From Marinobacterium weihaiense (GTDB lineage: Bacteria; Pseudomonadota; Gammaproteobacteria; Pseudomonadales; Balneatricaceae), in contig NZ_JAHQZT010000005.1 of the NCBI RefSeq assembly GCF_019061305.1, forward strand, positions 141,023-205,022: a stretch of 64,000 nucleotides of DNA, read 5' to 3'. How positions within the stretch are numbered: position 1 is the first letter of the stretch; each line of letters opens with the position of its first letter. Shown here piece after piece: positions 38,610 to 47,314 of this stretch. Under the pieces are notes generated by a model. That model was not told the origin of the DNA. It saw only the letters and a list, made by a program, of their open reading frames with translations, and did not search any database. Made by a program: the position numbers and the translations under genes.

Positions 38610-40010
38610 TTATCCCGCCTTGCGCTTTTTCTCGACCTGCTTCAGCGCTTCCTGCTGAGCGGCCAGTGCCGCCTTGGCGTTGGCCTTGAACTGAGCCGCT
38701 TCCAGGTCGTGCTTGTTCAGCAGCTTGTAGAAGTCGGTACGGTTGCGCTGGGCAATCCGCGCTGCGTGGGTCACGTTGCCTTCGGTGATCTGCAGCACCT
38801 TGATCAGGTAGCGGCGCTCGAAGTCGGCGCGTGCCTCGTTGAACGACGGAATCACGCGTTCCTGGTTGGTCAGTGCCTTGGAGACCAGACCTTCCGGAAT
38901 GATCGGTGAGGGGCTCAGGGCAACGACCTGTTCCATCACGTTTTCCAGCTGGCGCACGTTGCCCGGCCAGGCTGCCTGGGCGAGCAGGTGAAGTGCACCC
39001 GGCGAAATGCCGCGAACCTTGCGGTTATGCTTCTGTGCTGCCAGTGACAGGAAGTGGCGTGCCAGCAGAGGGATGTCTTCAGGACGCTCGCGCAGTGGTG
39101 GCAGCTCCAGATTGACCACATTCAGGCGATAGTAGAGGTCTTCCCGGAACTCCTGGCTGAGCATTGCGGTTTCCAGGTTGCGGTGCGTAGCCGAAATGAT
39201 GCGAACATCGATGGGCACGCTCTGAGTTGAGCCGACCGGGCGGATAGTACGCTCCTGCAAGGCGCGCAGCAGTTTTACCTGCAGCGTCACCGGCATGTCA
39301 CCGATCTCGTCCAGGAACAGTGTTCCACCCTGAGCGGCACGGAACAGGCCTTCGTGCTGGTTAACTGCACCGGTGAAAGCGCCCTTGGTGTGGCCAAACA
39401 GTTCGGACTCAAGCAGCTGCTCAGGTAGTGCGCCGCAATTGATGGCCACGAAAGGCTGGTCGCCGCGTGCACTGGCCTTATGGATTGCCTTGGCAACCAG
39501 TTCCTTGCCGCTGCCGCTGGGGCCGGTGATCAACACGCTCACGTCGGATGCAGCAACGCGCTGAGCCTGGTCCAGCACCTGATCCATGCGGTCGCTGTGA
39601 CTGATAATGGCCGCACGCCAGCTTTGATCCAGGCTGCGCTGGGATGAATCCAGTGCAGCGCGCACGGTATCCAGCAGGTGCTGCTTGTCGATTGGTTTGG
39701 ACAGGAAGCCAAACACGCCTTTCTGGGTTGCTTCTACCGCTTCCGGAATCGAGCCGTGTGCGGTCATGATGATGACCGGCAGGTCAGGCTGTTTCTGCTG
39801 GATACGGGAAAAGAGCGTCAGGCCATCCATGCCATCCATTCTCAGGTCGGTGAGAACCAGGTCGAAACCGTGCTGACGAATCTGGGCCAAGGCCTCTTCT
39901 CCGCTTTCAGCACAGCTGATCTGGTAGCCGGAGGCTTGCAGGCGCATCTCCAGCAACCGCAGTAGAGCGGTATCGTCATCGACCAGCAGAATATTGGGGG
40001 TTGACGTCAT
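38610..40010 (-). CDS. glrR: sigma-54-dependent response regulator GlrR (QseF)
   Basis: 466 residues: receiver domain with phospho-accepting aspartate in LVLTDLRMDG, then an AAA+ domain with Walker A GPSGSGKELVAKAIH, the sigma-54 contact motif GAFTGA and Walker B GGTLFLDEIGDMP, and a C-terminal Fis-like helix-turn-helix (NVTHAARIAQRNRTDFYKLL). In E. coli GlrR activates the small RNA gene glmY. It is last in a leftward operon with glrK and the lipoprotein QseG; the gaps are 3-4 bp. Confidence 0.93.
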   Translation of the reverse strand: MTSTPNILLVDDDTALLRLLEMRLQASGYQISCAESGEEALAQIRQHGFDLVLTDLRMDGMDGLTLFSRIQQKQPDLPVIIMTAHGSIPEAVEATQKGVFGFLSKPIDKQHLLDTVRAALDSSQRSLDQSWRAAIISHSDRMDQVLDQAQRVAASDVSVLITGPSGSGKELVAKAIHKASARGDQPFVAINCGALPEQLLESELFGHTKGAFTGAVNQHEGLFRAAQGGTLFLDEIGDMPVTLQVKLLRALQERTIRPVGSTQSVPIDVRIISATHRNLETAMLSQEFREDLYYRLNVVNLELPPLRERPEDIPLLARHFLSLAAQKHNRKVRGISPGALHLLAQAAWPGNVRQLENVMEQVVALSPSPIIPEGLVSKALTNQERVIPSFNEARADFERRYLIKVLQITEGNVTHAARIAQRNRTDFYKLLNKHDLEAAQFKANAKAALAAQQEALKQVEKKRKAG

Positions 40011-40013
40011 CTG

Positions 40014-40526
40014 TCAGTGCTCCTCACGCTGTCGCGTTATCTGTCGTTCCAAATCTGTCAAGGCATCCACCTGATCAGTCAAGGCGTCCACCTGACGTTG
40101 AAGCTCATCAGTCTGAACGGCAAGTGCATCGTGTCTGCGCTGCAGGTCGAGTTGCAGGCGCAGTTGACGCGTCCGTACGTTCAGATAATGGCTGTAGCTG
40201 CAGTCGGGGTGAGCGTCCTGCAACTGAATCAAGATTCCATATGCCCGGTCCAGTTGTTCGAAGGACTGTCCGGGGGCACTAAGCAGTAGGGCATGCAAGA
40301 TCTTTTGCTGTCGCTTCTCGGCGTCAATCAAAAGCTGCTGCTTACTTTCAAGTGTAGACGAAATGTAACGGTGTTCAAGCTTTAACCACTCGATGATGTC
40401 GCTATCGGTGACGGGGCACGCTTCCGTTGGTGTGCCCTGGCCAGAGGTGAGCGGGGTACCAACAGACTCTATCAGCTGGCACCCGGCCATCAGGGACATG
40501 AATATGCAGATAAAAAGATGACGCAT
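40014..40526 (-). CDS. qseG: QseG-like outer-membrane lipoprotein
   Basis: 170 residues. The start MRHLFICIFMSLMAGCQLIE gives a lipoprotein signal with the lipidated cysteine in the MAGC box. The rest is highly charged and helical, ending in QRQVDALTDQVDALTDLERQ, a coiled-coil repeat. Between glrK and glrR this is the position of QseG (YfhG), which modulates the kinase GlrK. A start at 40607 lies inside the kinase gene and is rejected. Confidence 0.82.
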   Translation of the reverse strand: MRHLFICIFMSLMAGCQLIESVGTPLTSGQGTPTEACPVTDSDIIEWLKLEHRYISSTLESKQQLLIDAEKRQQKILHALLLSAPGQSFEQLDRAYGILIQLQDAHPDCSYSHYLNVRTRQLRLQLDLQRRHDALAVQTDELQRQVDALTDQVDALTDLERQITRQREEH

Positions 40527-40530
40527 CGTG

Positions 40531-41949
40531 TCACTGTTCCAGTTTGGGCAAGTAAAGGCTGAATGCGACGCGGCGGTCGCGGTTGTGGCTGACCTGCAGC
40601 TGTGCATTCAGCGCATGGCTGGCTTGGGCCGCTATGCTCAGACCTATTCCTGAGCCTTTCAACGGGCCGCGGCGACGGTTCTGTCCCTGATAAAAGGGGT
40701 CGAACAGTTGTGGCAGATCGTCTTCAGGAATCAGGGGGCCCGTGTTGGCGACAACAAGCTCTAAAACTGAACCTGTTTGACAGGCGGTTACGGATAAAGT
40801 GCCATCGGCATCAGAGTAATGTACAGCATTGGAGATCAGGTTGGCCAAAATGCGCTGCAGCATATGTGCATCGGTGTCCCAATATTCAATGTCGCCAAAA
40901 CTAAGTTCCACTTTAAGCTTTTTCTGCTCGATCTGAAGCGTAAAGGGCGTGATTATACGCTCGACCAGTGAAAGAAGCGCAACCTTTTCTTTTTGCAGGC
41001 GGTGCGGTTGTTGCAGCCGGTTATAATCCAACAACTGTTCGATTAATTCCTGTAGCGTAATGCTGTTTTGCTGTAATAACTGAACGATTTCACGCTGATT
41101 TTGAGTTAGCGGGCCGGCCAGCTCCTCAAACAGAATGTCGGCGCCCTCACGCAGTGTGGTCAACGGCGTTTTAAGCTCATGCGAGATGTGGCGCAGAAAG
41201 CGTGCCTTGTCCTCTTCCAGTGCTTGCAAGCGCTCAGCCAGCCAGTTCAGGTGTTCGTTGACTTGAGCCAGTTCGACAGGCCCCGAAAGCTTGGGGGTTG
41301 CAGAGCGTTGACCTTCACCCAGCGCGCGAATGTTATTGATCAGGTGCTGAACAGGACGGTTGATCCGTGCACTGAAAAAAAGAATCAATACGGTTGAGGC
41401 TAGCAGCAGCAGGCCGGCTTGCCAGACGGTACGGTTCTGCTCGGCTTTTACCTGTCGTTCCAGTTCGTTGAGTTGTGCGTTGAACGCACGGGTTTGGCTC
41501 TGGATCAGGTCCAGTGTGTCAGCCATCAGCCGGTCGAGCTGATCGGGTGTAAAGCGCGGCGGCGATGACTGCCGTGAGCGTTGTTCGATATCATCCAGCT
41601 GTATCCTGATGGCGTGTGTTCGGCCGTGCAATTCGGCTGGCAGTTGCAGGGTATCCAGCAGGTCACGGTAGCGGGTGAGCAGCTGTAGCAGGCGCTGCTG
41701 CAGCTCATCGCGATTGACGATTTCGTACTGGCGAGCGGCGCGGGTGATGTCTTCTGCCTGAATGCGCAGTGCTTCCGTTTGCTGGCTGCTCTGCAGCATG
41801 GCGCGGGCCAGGCCCCTGGCCTGCTGGGATTGTGCGACCAGTGCATTGCCCGATTGAAAGATCAGCACGGCCAGCGGGATAGCTGCCAAAAAAAAGGCCA
41901 GCAGTACCAGCTGTTTAAGGGAGTGGGTATGCCATTGAAAACGCATCAT
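40531..41949 (-). CDS. glrK: sensor histidine kinase GlrK (QseE)
   Basis: 472 residues. Two membrane helices bracket a helical periplasmic sensor, then a HAMP-like linker and the kinase core: H-box FLRHISHELKTPLTTLREGA with the phospho-accepting histidine, N-box RILANLISNAVHYS and the G-boxes VANTGPLIPEDD and GSGIGLSIA. First gene of the operon. The AUG is 102 bp downstream of the proposed start from the sigma-54 site at 42062-42077. Confidence 0.92.
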   Translation of the reverse strand: MMRFQWHTHSLKQLVLLAFFLAAIPLAVLIFQSGNALVAQSQQARGLARAMLQSSQQTEALRIQAEDITRAARQYEIVNRDELQQRLLQLLTRYRDLLDTLQLPAELHGRTHAIRIQLDDIEQRSRQSSPPRFTPDQLDRLMADTLDLIQSQTRAFNAQLNELERQVKAEQNRTVWQAGLLLLASTVLILFFSARINRPVQHLINNIRALGEGQRSATPKLSGPVELAQVNEHLNWLAERLQALEEDKARFLRHISHELKTPLTTLREGADILFEELAGPLTQNQREIVQLLQQNSITLQELIEQLLDYNRLQQPHRLQKEKVALLSLVERIITPFTLQIEQKKLKVELSFGDIEYWDTDAHMLQRILANLISNAVHYSDADGTLSVTACQTGSVLELVVANTGPLIPEDDLPQLFDPFYQGQNRRRGPLKGSGIGLSIAAQASHALNAQLQVSHNRDRRVAFSLYLPKLEQ

Positions 41950-42061
41950 TCAGATAGGGTTGCCGTCTTGGCGCAAAGGGGCGCGATTATTCCATTCAGC
42001 AGTCACGCAGCCTGTACTGCGGACTGGAAAAACATGTCAATCTACAAGGGAGTGTCAGATT

Positions 42062-42077
42062 AGCAAAGCCCGTGCCG
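42062..42077 (-). promoter_or_regulatory. near-consensus sigma-54 promoter ahead of glrK
   Basis: Read leftward: CGGCACGGGCTTTGCT. The consensus is TGGCACG-N4-TTGC(A/T), so only the first base differs. The start of transcription would lie near 42050, with a leader of about 100 nt to glrK. The glrR gene two positions downstream encodes a sigma-54 activator. Confidence 0.65.
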
Positions 42078-42126
42078 ATTTTAAAATAAATCTTTAAAAT
42101 CAAATGCTTGTTTGGTTCTTGCTGTG

Positions 42127-42246
42127 TGCAAGTGGGTGGAGACAGTTTTGGCAAGGCCTAACTGTCTCCAATTTGCAGTCAGTAAATTGGAGTATTATAA
42201 ATTAATCAATAATATCAGGCGGTTGCGATGTCTCCAATAAGAGACT
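42127..42246. promoter_or_regulatory. candidate GlrR binding sites
   Basis: The established GlrR motif in enterobacteria is TGTC-N10-GACA. The best site here is TGTC-N10-GACT (42229-42246). Two partial sites are TGCA-N10-GACA (42127-42144) and TGTC-N10-AGTC (42163-42180). All lie 75-195 bp upstream of the predicted start, the usual enhancer range. Confidence 0.4.
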
Positions 42247-42252
42247 CCTGGG

Positions 42253-42459
42253 TCACTCCAGTCTGAACCCCAGGCGCACGACAACCTGGTAATGCGCGAT
42301 GCTGCCGTCGGCAATGTGCCCACGCATCTCCTTCACTTCATACCAATTCAAGTGATCAATGGTTTCAGCCGCCTTGGCAATGGCGTTGCGAATGGCATCA
42401 TCATGGCTCTCGGTTGATGACCCGGCGACTTCAACGATTTTATAGATGTGCTCGTTCAT
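42253..42459 (-). CDS. dodecin, flavin-binding protein
   Basis: 68-residue dodecin, which forms hollow dodecamers that store or buffer flavins. The sequence IYKIVEVAGSSTESHDDAIR and the tryptophan in HLNWYEVKEMRG (which stacks on flavin) are the family signatures, followed by QVVVRLGF. It has its own start and a good Shine-Dalgarno (CAGGGAGCAG) and is followed by the glrK control region. Confidence 0.93.
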   Translation of the reverse strand: MNEHIYKIVEVAGSSTESHDDAIRNAIAKAAETIDHLNWYEVKEMRGHIADGSIAHYQVVVRLGFRLE

Positions 42460-42589
42460 GTACCTGCTCCCTGTTCATCGATCGGTCGCTTGAGTCTAGA
42501 CGAACAGTGATGGCTGTGCTGTTCGTTCCCGTGCGGCGATATAGTATTCCGGGTAAAATGTGCGGCATATGAATGAGTGGATGTGAAAC

Positions 42590-43609
42590 GTGAGTTGGAA
42601 ATGGCGTGAATGGCAAGAGTGGTTCAAACACGTGCCTGTAACAGTACTGGTGCTACCGCTGATACTTGCCGGTTGCAAAGTCAATGATGTGCGGCCTGGG
42701 CAGGGTAGCGGTTACATGGTTCGCGGGACATTGAGCCAGGAGGCGGACGGGTATCGTTTTGCGGCTTGTGATGTGCATGACGGACAAGCGGTTCATATTG
42801 GTTCCGCCGCGTTGGAAGCGGCTTTTGCCCAACACAGCCTGGGAGAGGGGTGGCCGGTGTATGTAGAAGCCGTTGCGCGGCATGATGCCGACACGGGGCT
42901 GGCGCTGGTGGAGCCGCTGGTGGTGGGCGGATCGCTGGGCAGCTGTGATCATGTGCTGGCAGATATTGAGTTGCGCGCAGTGGCTGACGACGGGTCGGTC
43001 GTGTTTGATCTGCGTGAGGACCGGATTCGCGTACAGTATCGTGACCGTCTGTTGCAGCTGGGGTTCAAGCGTCCCGAGGTTGAACGTATGGGGGGCGAGC
43101 GTCGCTGGCGCCAGTCCATGTCATCCGGAAGTCGTCGTGGAGGGCATGAGCTGACATTCGAGCTGCGCAAGTCCCCGTGTACCGATGACGGCGGCACCTG
43201 GTATGCACTCAGCATGTCGGCCGAGCTGAATGACCGTTTCTACAGGGGCTGTGCCCGCCTTGGAGATCTGGAGCATTGGCCGCTGCGGCGTCAGTATGTC
43301 ACCGATGATAGCGTCACGACCCGTCGCCTGAGCCTGGTGCTTGAGCGTAATGGCCGCTTTCGGCTGACCGAGGATTACCTCAACGATCAACCGGTGCTGG
43401 AACGGGAAGGGGAGTGGCGGCGTCTCACGGGAGACCGGGTCCGATTTGAGCCGGAAGGCGAGGATATACCGCCATTGAGTTTCCGGCTGGCGCCGGATGG
43501 CCGGTTGTCACTGTCACGGTTCCATCCGGCCTACGGGCGCGCCCTTGACCTTCAGCCTGTCGGCCCTGTCCTGCGATTGAGCAGTGGCGAACTGGACTGG
43601 TGGCGCTGA
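42590..43609 (+). CDS. COG3650-like lipoprotein, function unknown
   Basis: 339 residues opening with a GTG (42590), no in-frame ATG being near. A signal segment ends in the lipobox LILAGC. The N-terminal part (MVRGTLSQEADGYRFAACD, WPVYVEAVARHDADTG) resembles COG3650 proteins found after lipoprotein signals, repeated in a second part (CTDDGGTWYALSMSAELND). No enzyme motif is seen. It is convergent with the J-domain gene. Confidence 0.75.
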   Translation: MSWKWREWQEWFKHVPVTVLVLPLILAGCKVNDVRPGQGSGYMVRGTLSQEADGYRFAACDVHDGQAVHIGSAALEAAFAQHSLGEGWPVYVEAVARHDADTGLALVEPLVVGGSLGSCDHVLADIELRAVADDGSVVFDLREDRIRVQYRDRLLQLGFKRPEVERMGGERRWRQSMSSGSRRGGHELTFELRKSPCTDDGGTWYALSMSAELNDRFYRGCARLGDLEHWPLRRQYVTDDSVTTRRLSLVLERNGRFRLTEDYLNDQPVLEREGEWRRLTGDRVRFEPEGEDIPPLSFRLAPDGRLSLSRFHPAYGRALDLQPVGPVLRLSSGELDWWR

Positions 43610-43612
43610 GTC

Positions 43613-44113
43613 TCAGCTCTTCAGCAGGCGGTCTCGGGCTTCATTGACCTGGGCGGCCAGCCAAGCGCTGCCCTGGCGATCAGGGTGCAGTTTCTGGATC
43701 AACTGTCGATGGGCGTGAATGATCTCTTCCCGGCTGGCACCAGCTTTCAGTCCCAGAATGTCTAGTGCTTCCGCTTCGGTCATGCGCGCATTATTTGAGC
43801 GTTGGCGGTGCTGCTGATGCTGCTGTTTGTCGCGAGGGCCCTGGCGCTTCTGGTTCTGCCACCAGCGCGCCAGCAGGGGGGAGAATCGCAGTAGCAGCGG
43901 CAGCAGCTTTTTGAGGAACGGCAGCACCAGCGCAATCAGGGCGCCGAGCCAGTGCATGCGGCCGGTAATGGCCAGAGCGAGTAGGCCGATAGTGACCAGT
44001 AGCAGGATGATTTTCCAGCTAGCGCTGCGCCGCTGGTCAAGCGGCTGCGCCTGCCACCAGTACCAGCTGCCCAGTACGATCACGGCAAACAATACCAATC
44101 CCAACGGATGCAT
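43613..44113 (-). CDS. membrane-anchored J-domain protein
   Basis: 166 residues. Two hydrophobic segments at the N-terminus (LGLVLFAVIVLGSWYWW and SWKIILLLVTIGLLALAI) are followed by a basic stretch (QKRQGPRDKQQHQQHRQR) and a J-like domain with the essential HPD motif in RQLIQKLHPDRQGS. This layout resembles TIM14-type DnaJ cochaperones, which stimulate DnaK near a membrane. Partner unknown. Confidence 0.82.
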   Translation of the reverse strand: MHPLGLVLFAVIVLGSWYWWQAQPLDQRRSASWKIILLLVTIGLLALAITGRMHWLGALIALVLPFLKKLLPLLLRFSPLLARWWQNQKRQGPRDKQQHQQHRQRSNNARMTEAEALDILGLKAGASREEIIHAHRQLIQKLHPDRQGSAWLAAQVNEARDRLLKS

Positions 44114-44162
44114 GTGGACTCCTTAAATAGTCGGGACGGGTATTGTGCCTGAATTGCCCGCG

Positions 44163-45881
44163 TTATGCAGGGCTGCCGATGTAACGATCCCGCTTGCGTG
44201 CTTTCACCCGGTGGGTGTCCACCAATACCAGTCCATCTACGCAGTAGTTGAAATCGGCATCCACGCCGAAGTCAAGAAAACTGACTCCGCCCGCCTCACA
44301 GAGTTCACTGTACTGCTTGTATAGTGTTGGTACGGATACTCCAAGAAAATCGAGCTGTTCACGCAGACGGTTGAAGTCTTCACGGTAATCCCGGCCACTG
44401 AACAGCTGATGAATGGTTGTTTCCGCGTCGGCATCCAGAGTATAGGGGCTGCGTGAGCGCGCCAGGGCTTCCGGGTGCGGGAAGTAGTGCCGGTAGAACC
44501 AGACCAGAAGGTCACGGGCGCGTTTGGGGTAACTGTTGCTGAGGCTGACTGGGCCGAACATGTAGCGCACGTCCGGGTGGCGCCGCAGGTAGGCTCCAAT
44601 GCCGTACCAGAGGTAATCCAGCGAGCGCTTGCCCCAGTAGCGCGGTTGTACAAAGCTGCGCCCCAGTTCTATGCCCTGTACAAACACATCGTCCATCGCG
44701 GAGCTGTAGTGAAACAGTGATTCGCTATAGAGCGAATATGTCTTGTCCTTAAAGCGGTGACGGCCTTCACCGATGCGGTAGGCCCCTGCAATTTCCAGGT
44801 CTTCCTCATCCCACAGGATCAAGTGTCGGTAGTGTTGATCGAAGCTGTCCAGATCACGTTTTTGGCCGGTGCCTTCACCGACGGTACGGAAGGCGATCTC
44901 GCGCAGTCGGCCGATTTCCTGCATTACCACCGAGTCTGGGTGATAGTCGAACAGATAGATTTTCTTACCGTCTGCGGTTTCGCCCAATAAGTCGGCCTGG
45001 CGCAGCTCCTGCTTGAGTGTCTGCCGGTTTTGCGGATGGGCAATGGTCTTTTCGGTCAACAGCAGGGGGGGCTTGTTGCGCGCGATACGGTACAGATGCT
45101 TTTTCAGCAGCTTGGCCTTGTCGCGATTCGAGACCGGCAGAGCGTCCAGTTGACGGAATGCGATGGGTTCACCGATGCGTACCGGCAGTGTGACCGAATG
45201 CTTGTTGAACATTTCACGTGCCAGCATCAAAGTCGACATCGATTTGTTCAGGTACGACAGGCCATAAAACAATGGTGAGTTCTTGCCACCCAGATACACC
45301 GGCAGGATAGGGGCGTTTGCTTTGCGAGCAAAGTGAATGAAGCCGCTGTTCCACTTGCCATCCTTGATACCGGTAAAGCCGGCACGCGAGACCTCGCCGG
45401 CCGGAAAGACAATCACGGCTTCATCATTCTGCAGCGCGTCGACGATGCGGGCGATGTTTTGCTTGCGCGTGCTTTTGCCCAGGTTGTCCACGGGCAAAAA
45501 CAGGTTTTGCAGCGCATCAAAGTGCATCAGCACATCGTTGGCGATAATGCGCACATCGCGGCGCACTTCGCCCACCAGCTTCAGCAGGGCCAGACCGTCA
45601 AGCGCCCCCAGGGGATGGTTGGCCACAATGACCACACGGCCGGACGAAGGGATGTTCATGCGCTCCTTGTGGCTCAAGGCATAACTGAAGTTGAAGTAGT
45701 CGAGTACCTCGTCGACAAACTCGAACCCCCGGCTGCCACGGTGATGCTCCAGAAAACGATTAATTTCCTGCTCGCGAACCAGTCGGCGCAGGCAGAATAG
45801 CGTAGAATTGCGAACCGGAGCGGGCTTGCTGACGAACGCGGGGTACCTGTTGACCAGTACCTGTTCAACATCGATGTGCAT
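44163..45881 (-). CDS. bifunctional acyltransferase, OlsF-like ornithine lipid synthase
   Basis: 572 residues with two acyltransferase modules. The N-terminal PlsC-type module (residues 80-270) has the HX4D motif NHPLGALD and FPAGEVSR. The C-terminal module (about 320-572) is an OlsB-type GNAT (GAYRIGEG, ELGRSFVQPRYWGKRSLDYL, MFGPVSLSNSYP). This order, O-acyltransferase then N-acyltransferase, is that of OlsF, which makes ornithine lipid from ornithine in Serratia and relatives. Ornithine lipids replace phospholipids under phosphate limitation. Monocistronic; the function is by domain analogy. Confidence 0.78.
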   Translation of the reverse strand: MHIDVEQVLVNRYPAFVSKPAPVRNSTLFCLRRLVREQEINRFLEHHRGSRGFEFVDEVLDYFNFSYALSHKERMNIPSSGRVVIVANHPLGALDGLALLKLVGEVRRDVRIIANDVLMHFDALQNLFLPVDNLGKSTRKQNIARIVDALQNDEAVIVFPAGEVSRAGFTGIKDGKWNSGFIHFARKANAPILPVYLGGKNSPLFYGLSYLNKSMSTLMLAREMFNKHSVTLPVRIGEPIAFRQLDALPVSNRDKAKLLKKHLYRIARNKPPLLLTEKTIAHPQNRQTLKQELRQADLLGETADGKKIYLFDYHPDSVVMQEIGRLREIAFRTVGEGTGQKRDLDSFDQHYRHLILWDEEDLEIAGAYRIGEGRHRFKDKTYSLYSESLFHYSSAMDDVFVQGIELGRSFVQPRYWGKRSLDYLWYGIGAYLRRHPDVRYMFGPVSLSNSYPKRARDLLVWFYRHYFPHPEALARSRSPYTLDADAETTIHQLFSGRDYREDFNRLREQLDFLGVSVPTLYKQYSELCEAGGVSFLDFGVDADFNYCVDGLVLVDTHRVKARKRDRYIGSPA

Positions 45882-45982
45882 GTTCTATCACCTCTCTCAA
45901 CTCCGCATTACACTATGGCGGCGAGGTGACACAGGGGTGACCGGCAGGTGACGGCCAGGTGACAACCTGATGTAAAGGTTGG

Positions 45983-46153
45983 TTATTTGGTTACTTCAGG
46001 GCCGTGTGTTGGGTCGTCCAAGCGTCGACCCGGGGTGCAGCGCCTCGGTTGATCATCGCGTGTTGAGCGGTCGGTCATGCGTCGGTCGTGCTGCCACCGC
46101 CGCAAGCGCTGCCGGCGTCGCTCGCGTCCGTTCCAGCCGGGGTATGTATTCAT
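45983..46153 (-). CDS. small arginine-rich protein
   Basis: 56-residue frame of the type GRERRRQRLRRWQHDRRMTD, very rich in Arg and Asp, found as short unnamed proteins in gammaproteobacteria. ATG 46153 has a GGGGGC stretch ahead. No domain is recognisable. It diverges from dinB. Real but low-confidence. Confidence 0.45.
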   Translation of the reverse strand: MNTYPGWNGRERRRQRLRRWQHDRRMTDRSTRDDQPRRCTPGRRLDDPTHGPEVTK

Positions 46154-46214
46154 TGGCTTGCCCCCAATACCGTTTCGTGAGTGAATATATAAACTGTAGA
46201 ACAGAAGTGCACCG

Positions 46215-47309
46215 ATGAAAGCCGTTACCCCAGACCCCACTGCTCCCGAGGACACGCGTAAAATCATCCACCTCGATTGTGACTGCTTTTTTGCCGCGGT
46301 TGAAATGCTGGAGCACCCCGAATGGCGTGACATTCCGCTGGCTGTCGGCGGCTCGGCCGAGCGTCGCGGTGTCATTTCGACCTGTAACTATCCGGCACGC
46401 GAGTTTGGCATTCATTCTGCCATGTCCTCGGCACGGGCCCTGCAGCTGTGTCCGCAGCTGAAACTGGTCTCCGGCAACATGGCCCGCTACCGCGAAGTGG
46501 CCGAACAGATCTTTGCTGTGTATCGTCGTTTTACCTCGCTGATTGAGCCGGTCTCCATCGATGAGGCTTACTTGGATGTGACGGACAGCGGGCTGCTGGA
46601 GGGCAGCGCGACTCGTATTGCGGAAGCGATTCGTCAGCAGGTGCGCGAGGAAACCGGGATCACGGTCTCGGCGGGCGTGGCGCAAAATAAGTTTCTGGCC
46701 AAGGTGGCCAGTGACTGGGATAAGCCGGACGGGCTGTGCGTGATTACGCCTGAGCAGCAGGCCGACTTCGTGGCTCGTTTGCCGGTAAAGAAGATTCCCG
46801 GTGTCGGGCCGCGGACGCAGGAAAAGCTGATGGGCCTTGGCGTGGGCACTTGCGCCGAGCTGCAGTCGCTGTCGCTGATCGAGCTGCAGAATCACTTCGG
46901 CAAGTTTGGCGAGCGCTTGTGGCAGCTGGCGCGAGGAGAAGACAGCCGCGAGGTGCGCACCCATCGTGAACGCAAGTCGGTCAGTACCGAGCACACCTAC
47001 AGCCAGGATCTGCCGGATCTGGCCAGCTGTCTCGACCAGCTTGACGCGTTGATGCAGGATCTGGCAGCACGCTACGAACGCCACCGTGAATCGCGCCAGA
47101 TATTGGGGCTAGTGGTGAAGGTGAAGTTCAATGATTTCAGCAAGACCACGGCCGAATGCCGCTCTGAGCACCCGCATCAGGGGCTGTTTGCATCCCTGCT
47201 GGAAGAAGCCTGGCATCGCGGTGCGCGTCCGGTACGTCTGTTGGGGGTCGGGTATCGGTTGGGTCCGAAGGAAGGTGAAGCGGAAGCCGAGCAGCTTCCG
47301 CTGTTTTGA
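46215..47309 (+). CDS. dinB: DNA polymerase IV
   Basis: Y-family translesion polymerase. The catalytic residues are in HLDCDCFFAAVEM and SIDEAYLDVT. The thumb and little-finger domains follow, and the C-terminus ends EAEQLPLF, a beta-clamp-binding motif (QLxLF). The 364-residue length is slightly above E. coli DinB. No LexA box (CTGT-N8-ACAG) was recognised ahead of it. Confidence 0.95.
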   Translation: MKAVTPDPTAPEDTRKIIHLDCDCFFAAVEMLEHPEWRDIPLAVGGSAERRGVISTCNYPAREFGIHSAMSSARALQLCPQLKLVSGNMARYREVAEQIFAVYRRFTSLIEPVSIDEAYLDVTDSGLLEGSATRIAEAIRQQVREETGITVSAGVAQNKFLAKVASDWDKPDGLCVITPEQQADFVARLPVKKIPGVGPRTQEKLMGLGVGTCAELQSLSLIELQNHFGKFGERLWQLARGEDSREVRTHRERKSVSTEHTYSQDLPDLASCLDQLDALMQDLAARYERHRESRQILGLVVKVKFNDFSKTTAECRSEHPHQGLFASLLEEAWHRGARPVRLLGVGYRLGPKEGEAEAEQLPLF

Positions 47310-47314
47310 TCGAA

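Larger units (their letters stand above)
41950..42252. promoter_or_regulatory. glrK upstream region rich in inverted repeats
   Basis: 303 bp, AT-rich from 42077 to 42220, between dodecin and glrK with no reading frame of interest. Besides the sigma-54 site it contains a perfect 10-bp inverted repeat GGAGACAGTT (42138-42147)/AACTGTCTCC (42160-42169). A second, overlapping 9-bp repeat is CTCCAATTT (42166-42174)/AAATTGGAG (42184-42192). TGTCTCCAAT occurs twice, at 42163 and 42229. Confidence 0.6.

Noticed and set aside
41950..42060. A glmY-like small RNA gene ahead of glrK
   Set aside because: Only about 100 nt separate the sigma-54 start from glrK and no terminator lies between, so there is no room for a GlmY-size RNA.
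46180..46215. Possible LexA box upstream of dinB
   Set aside because: CTGT and ACAG occur close together, but spaced by three bases instead of eight, so they do not form a LexA site.
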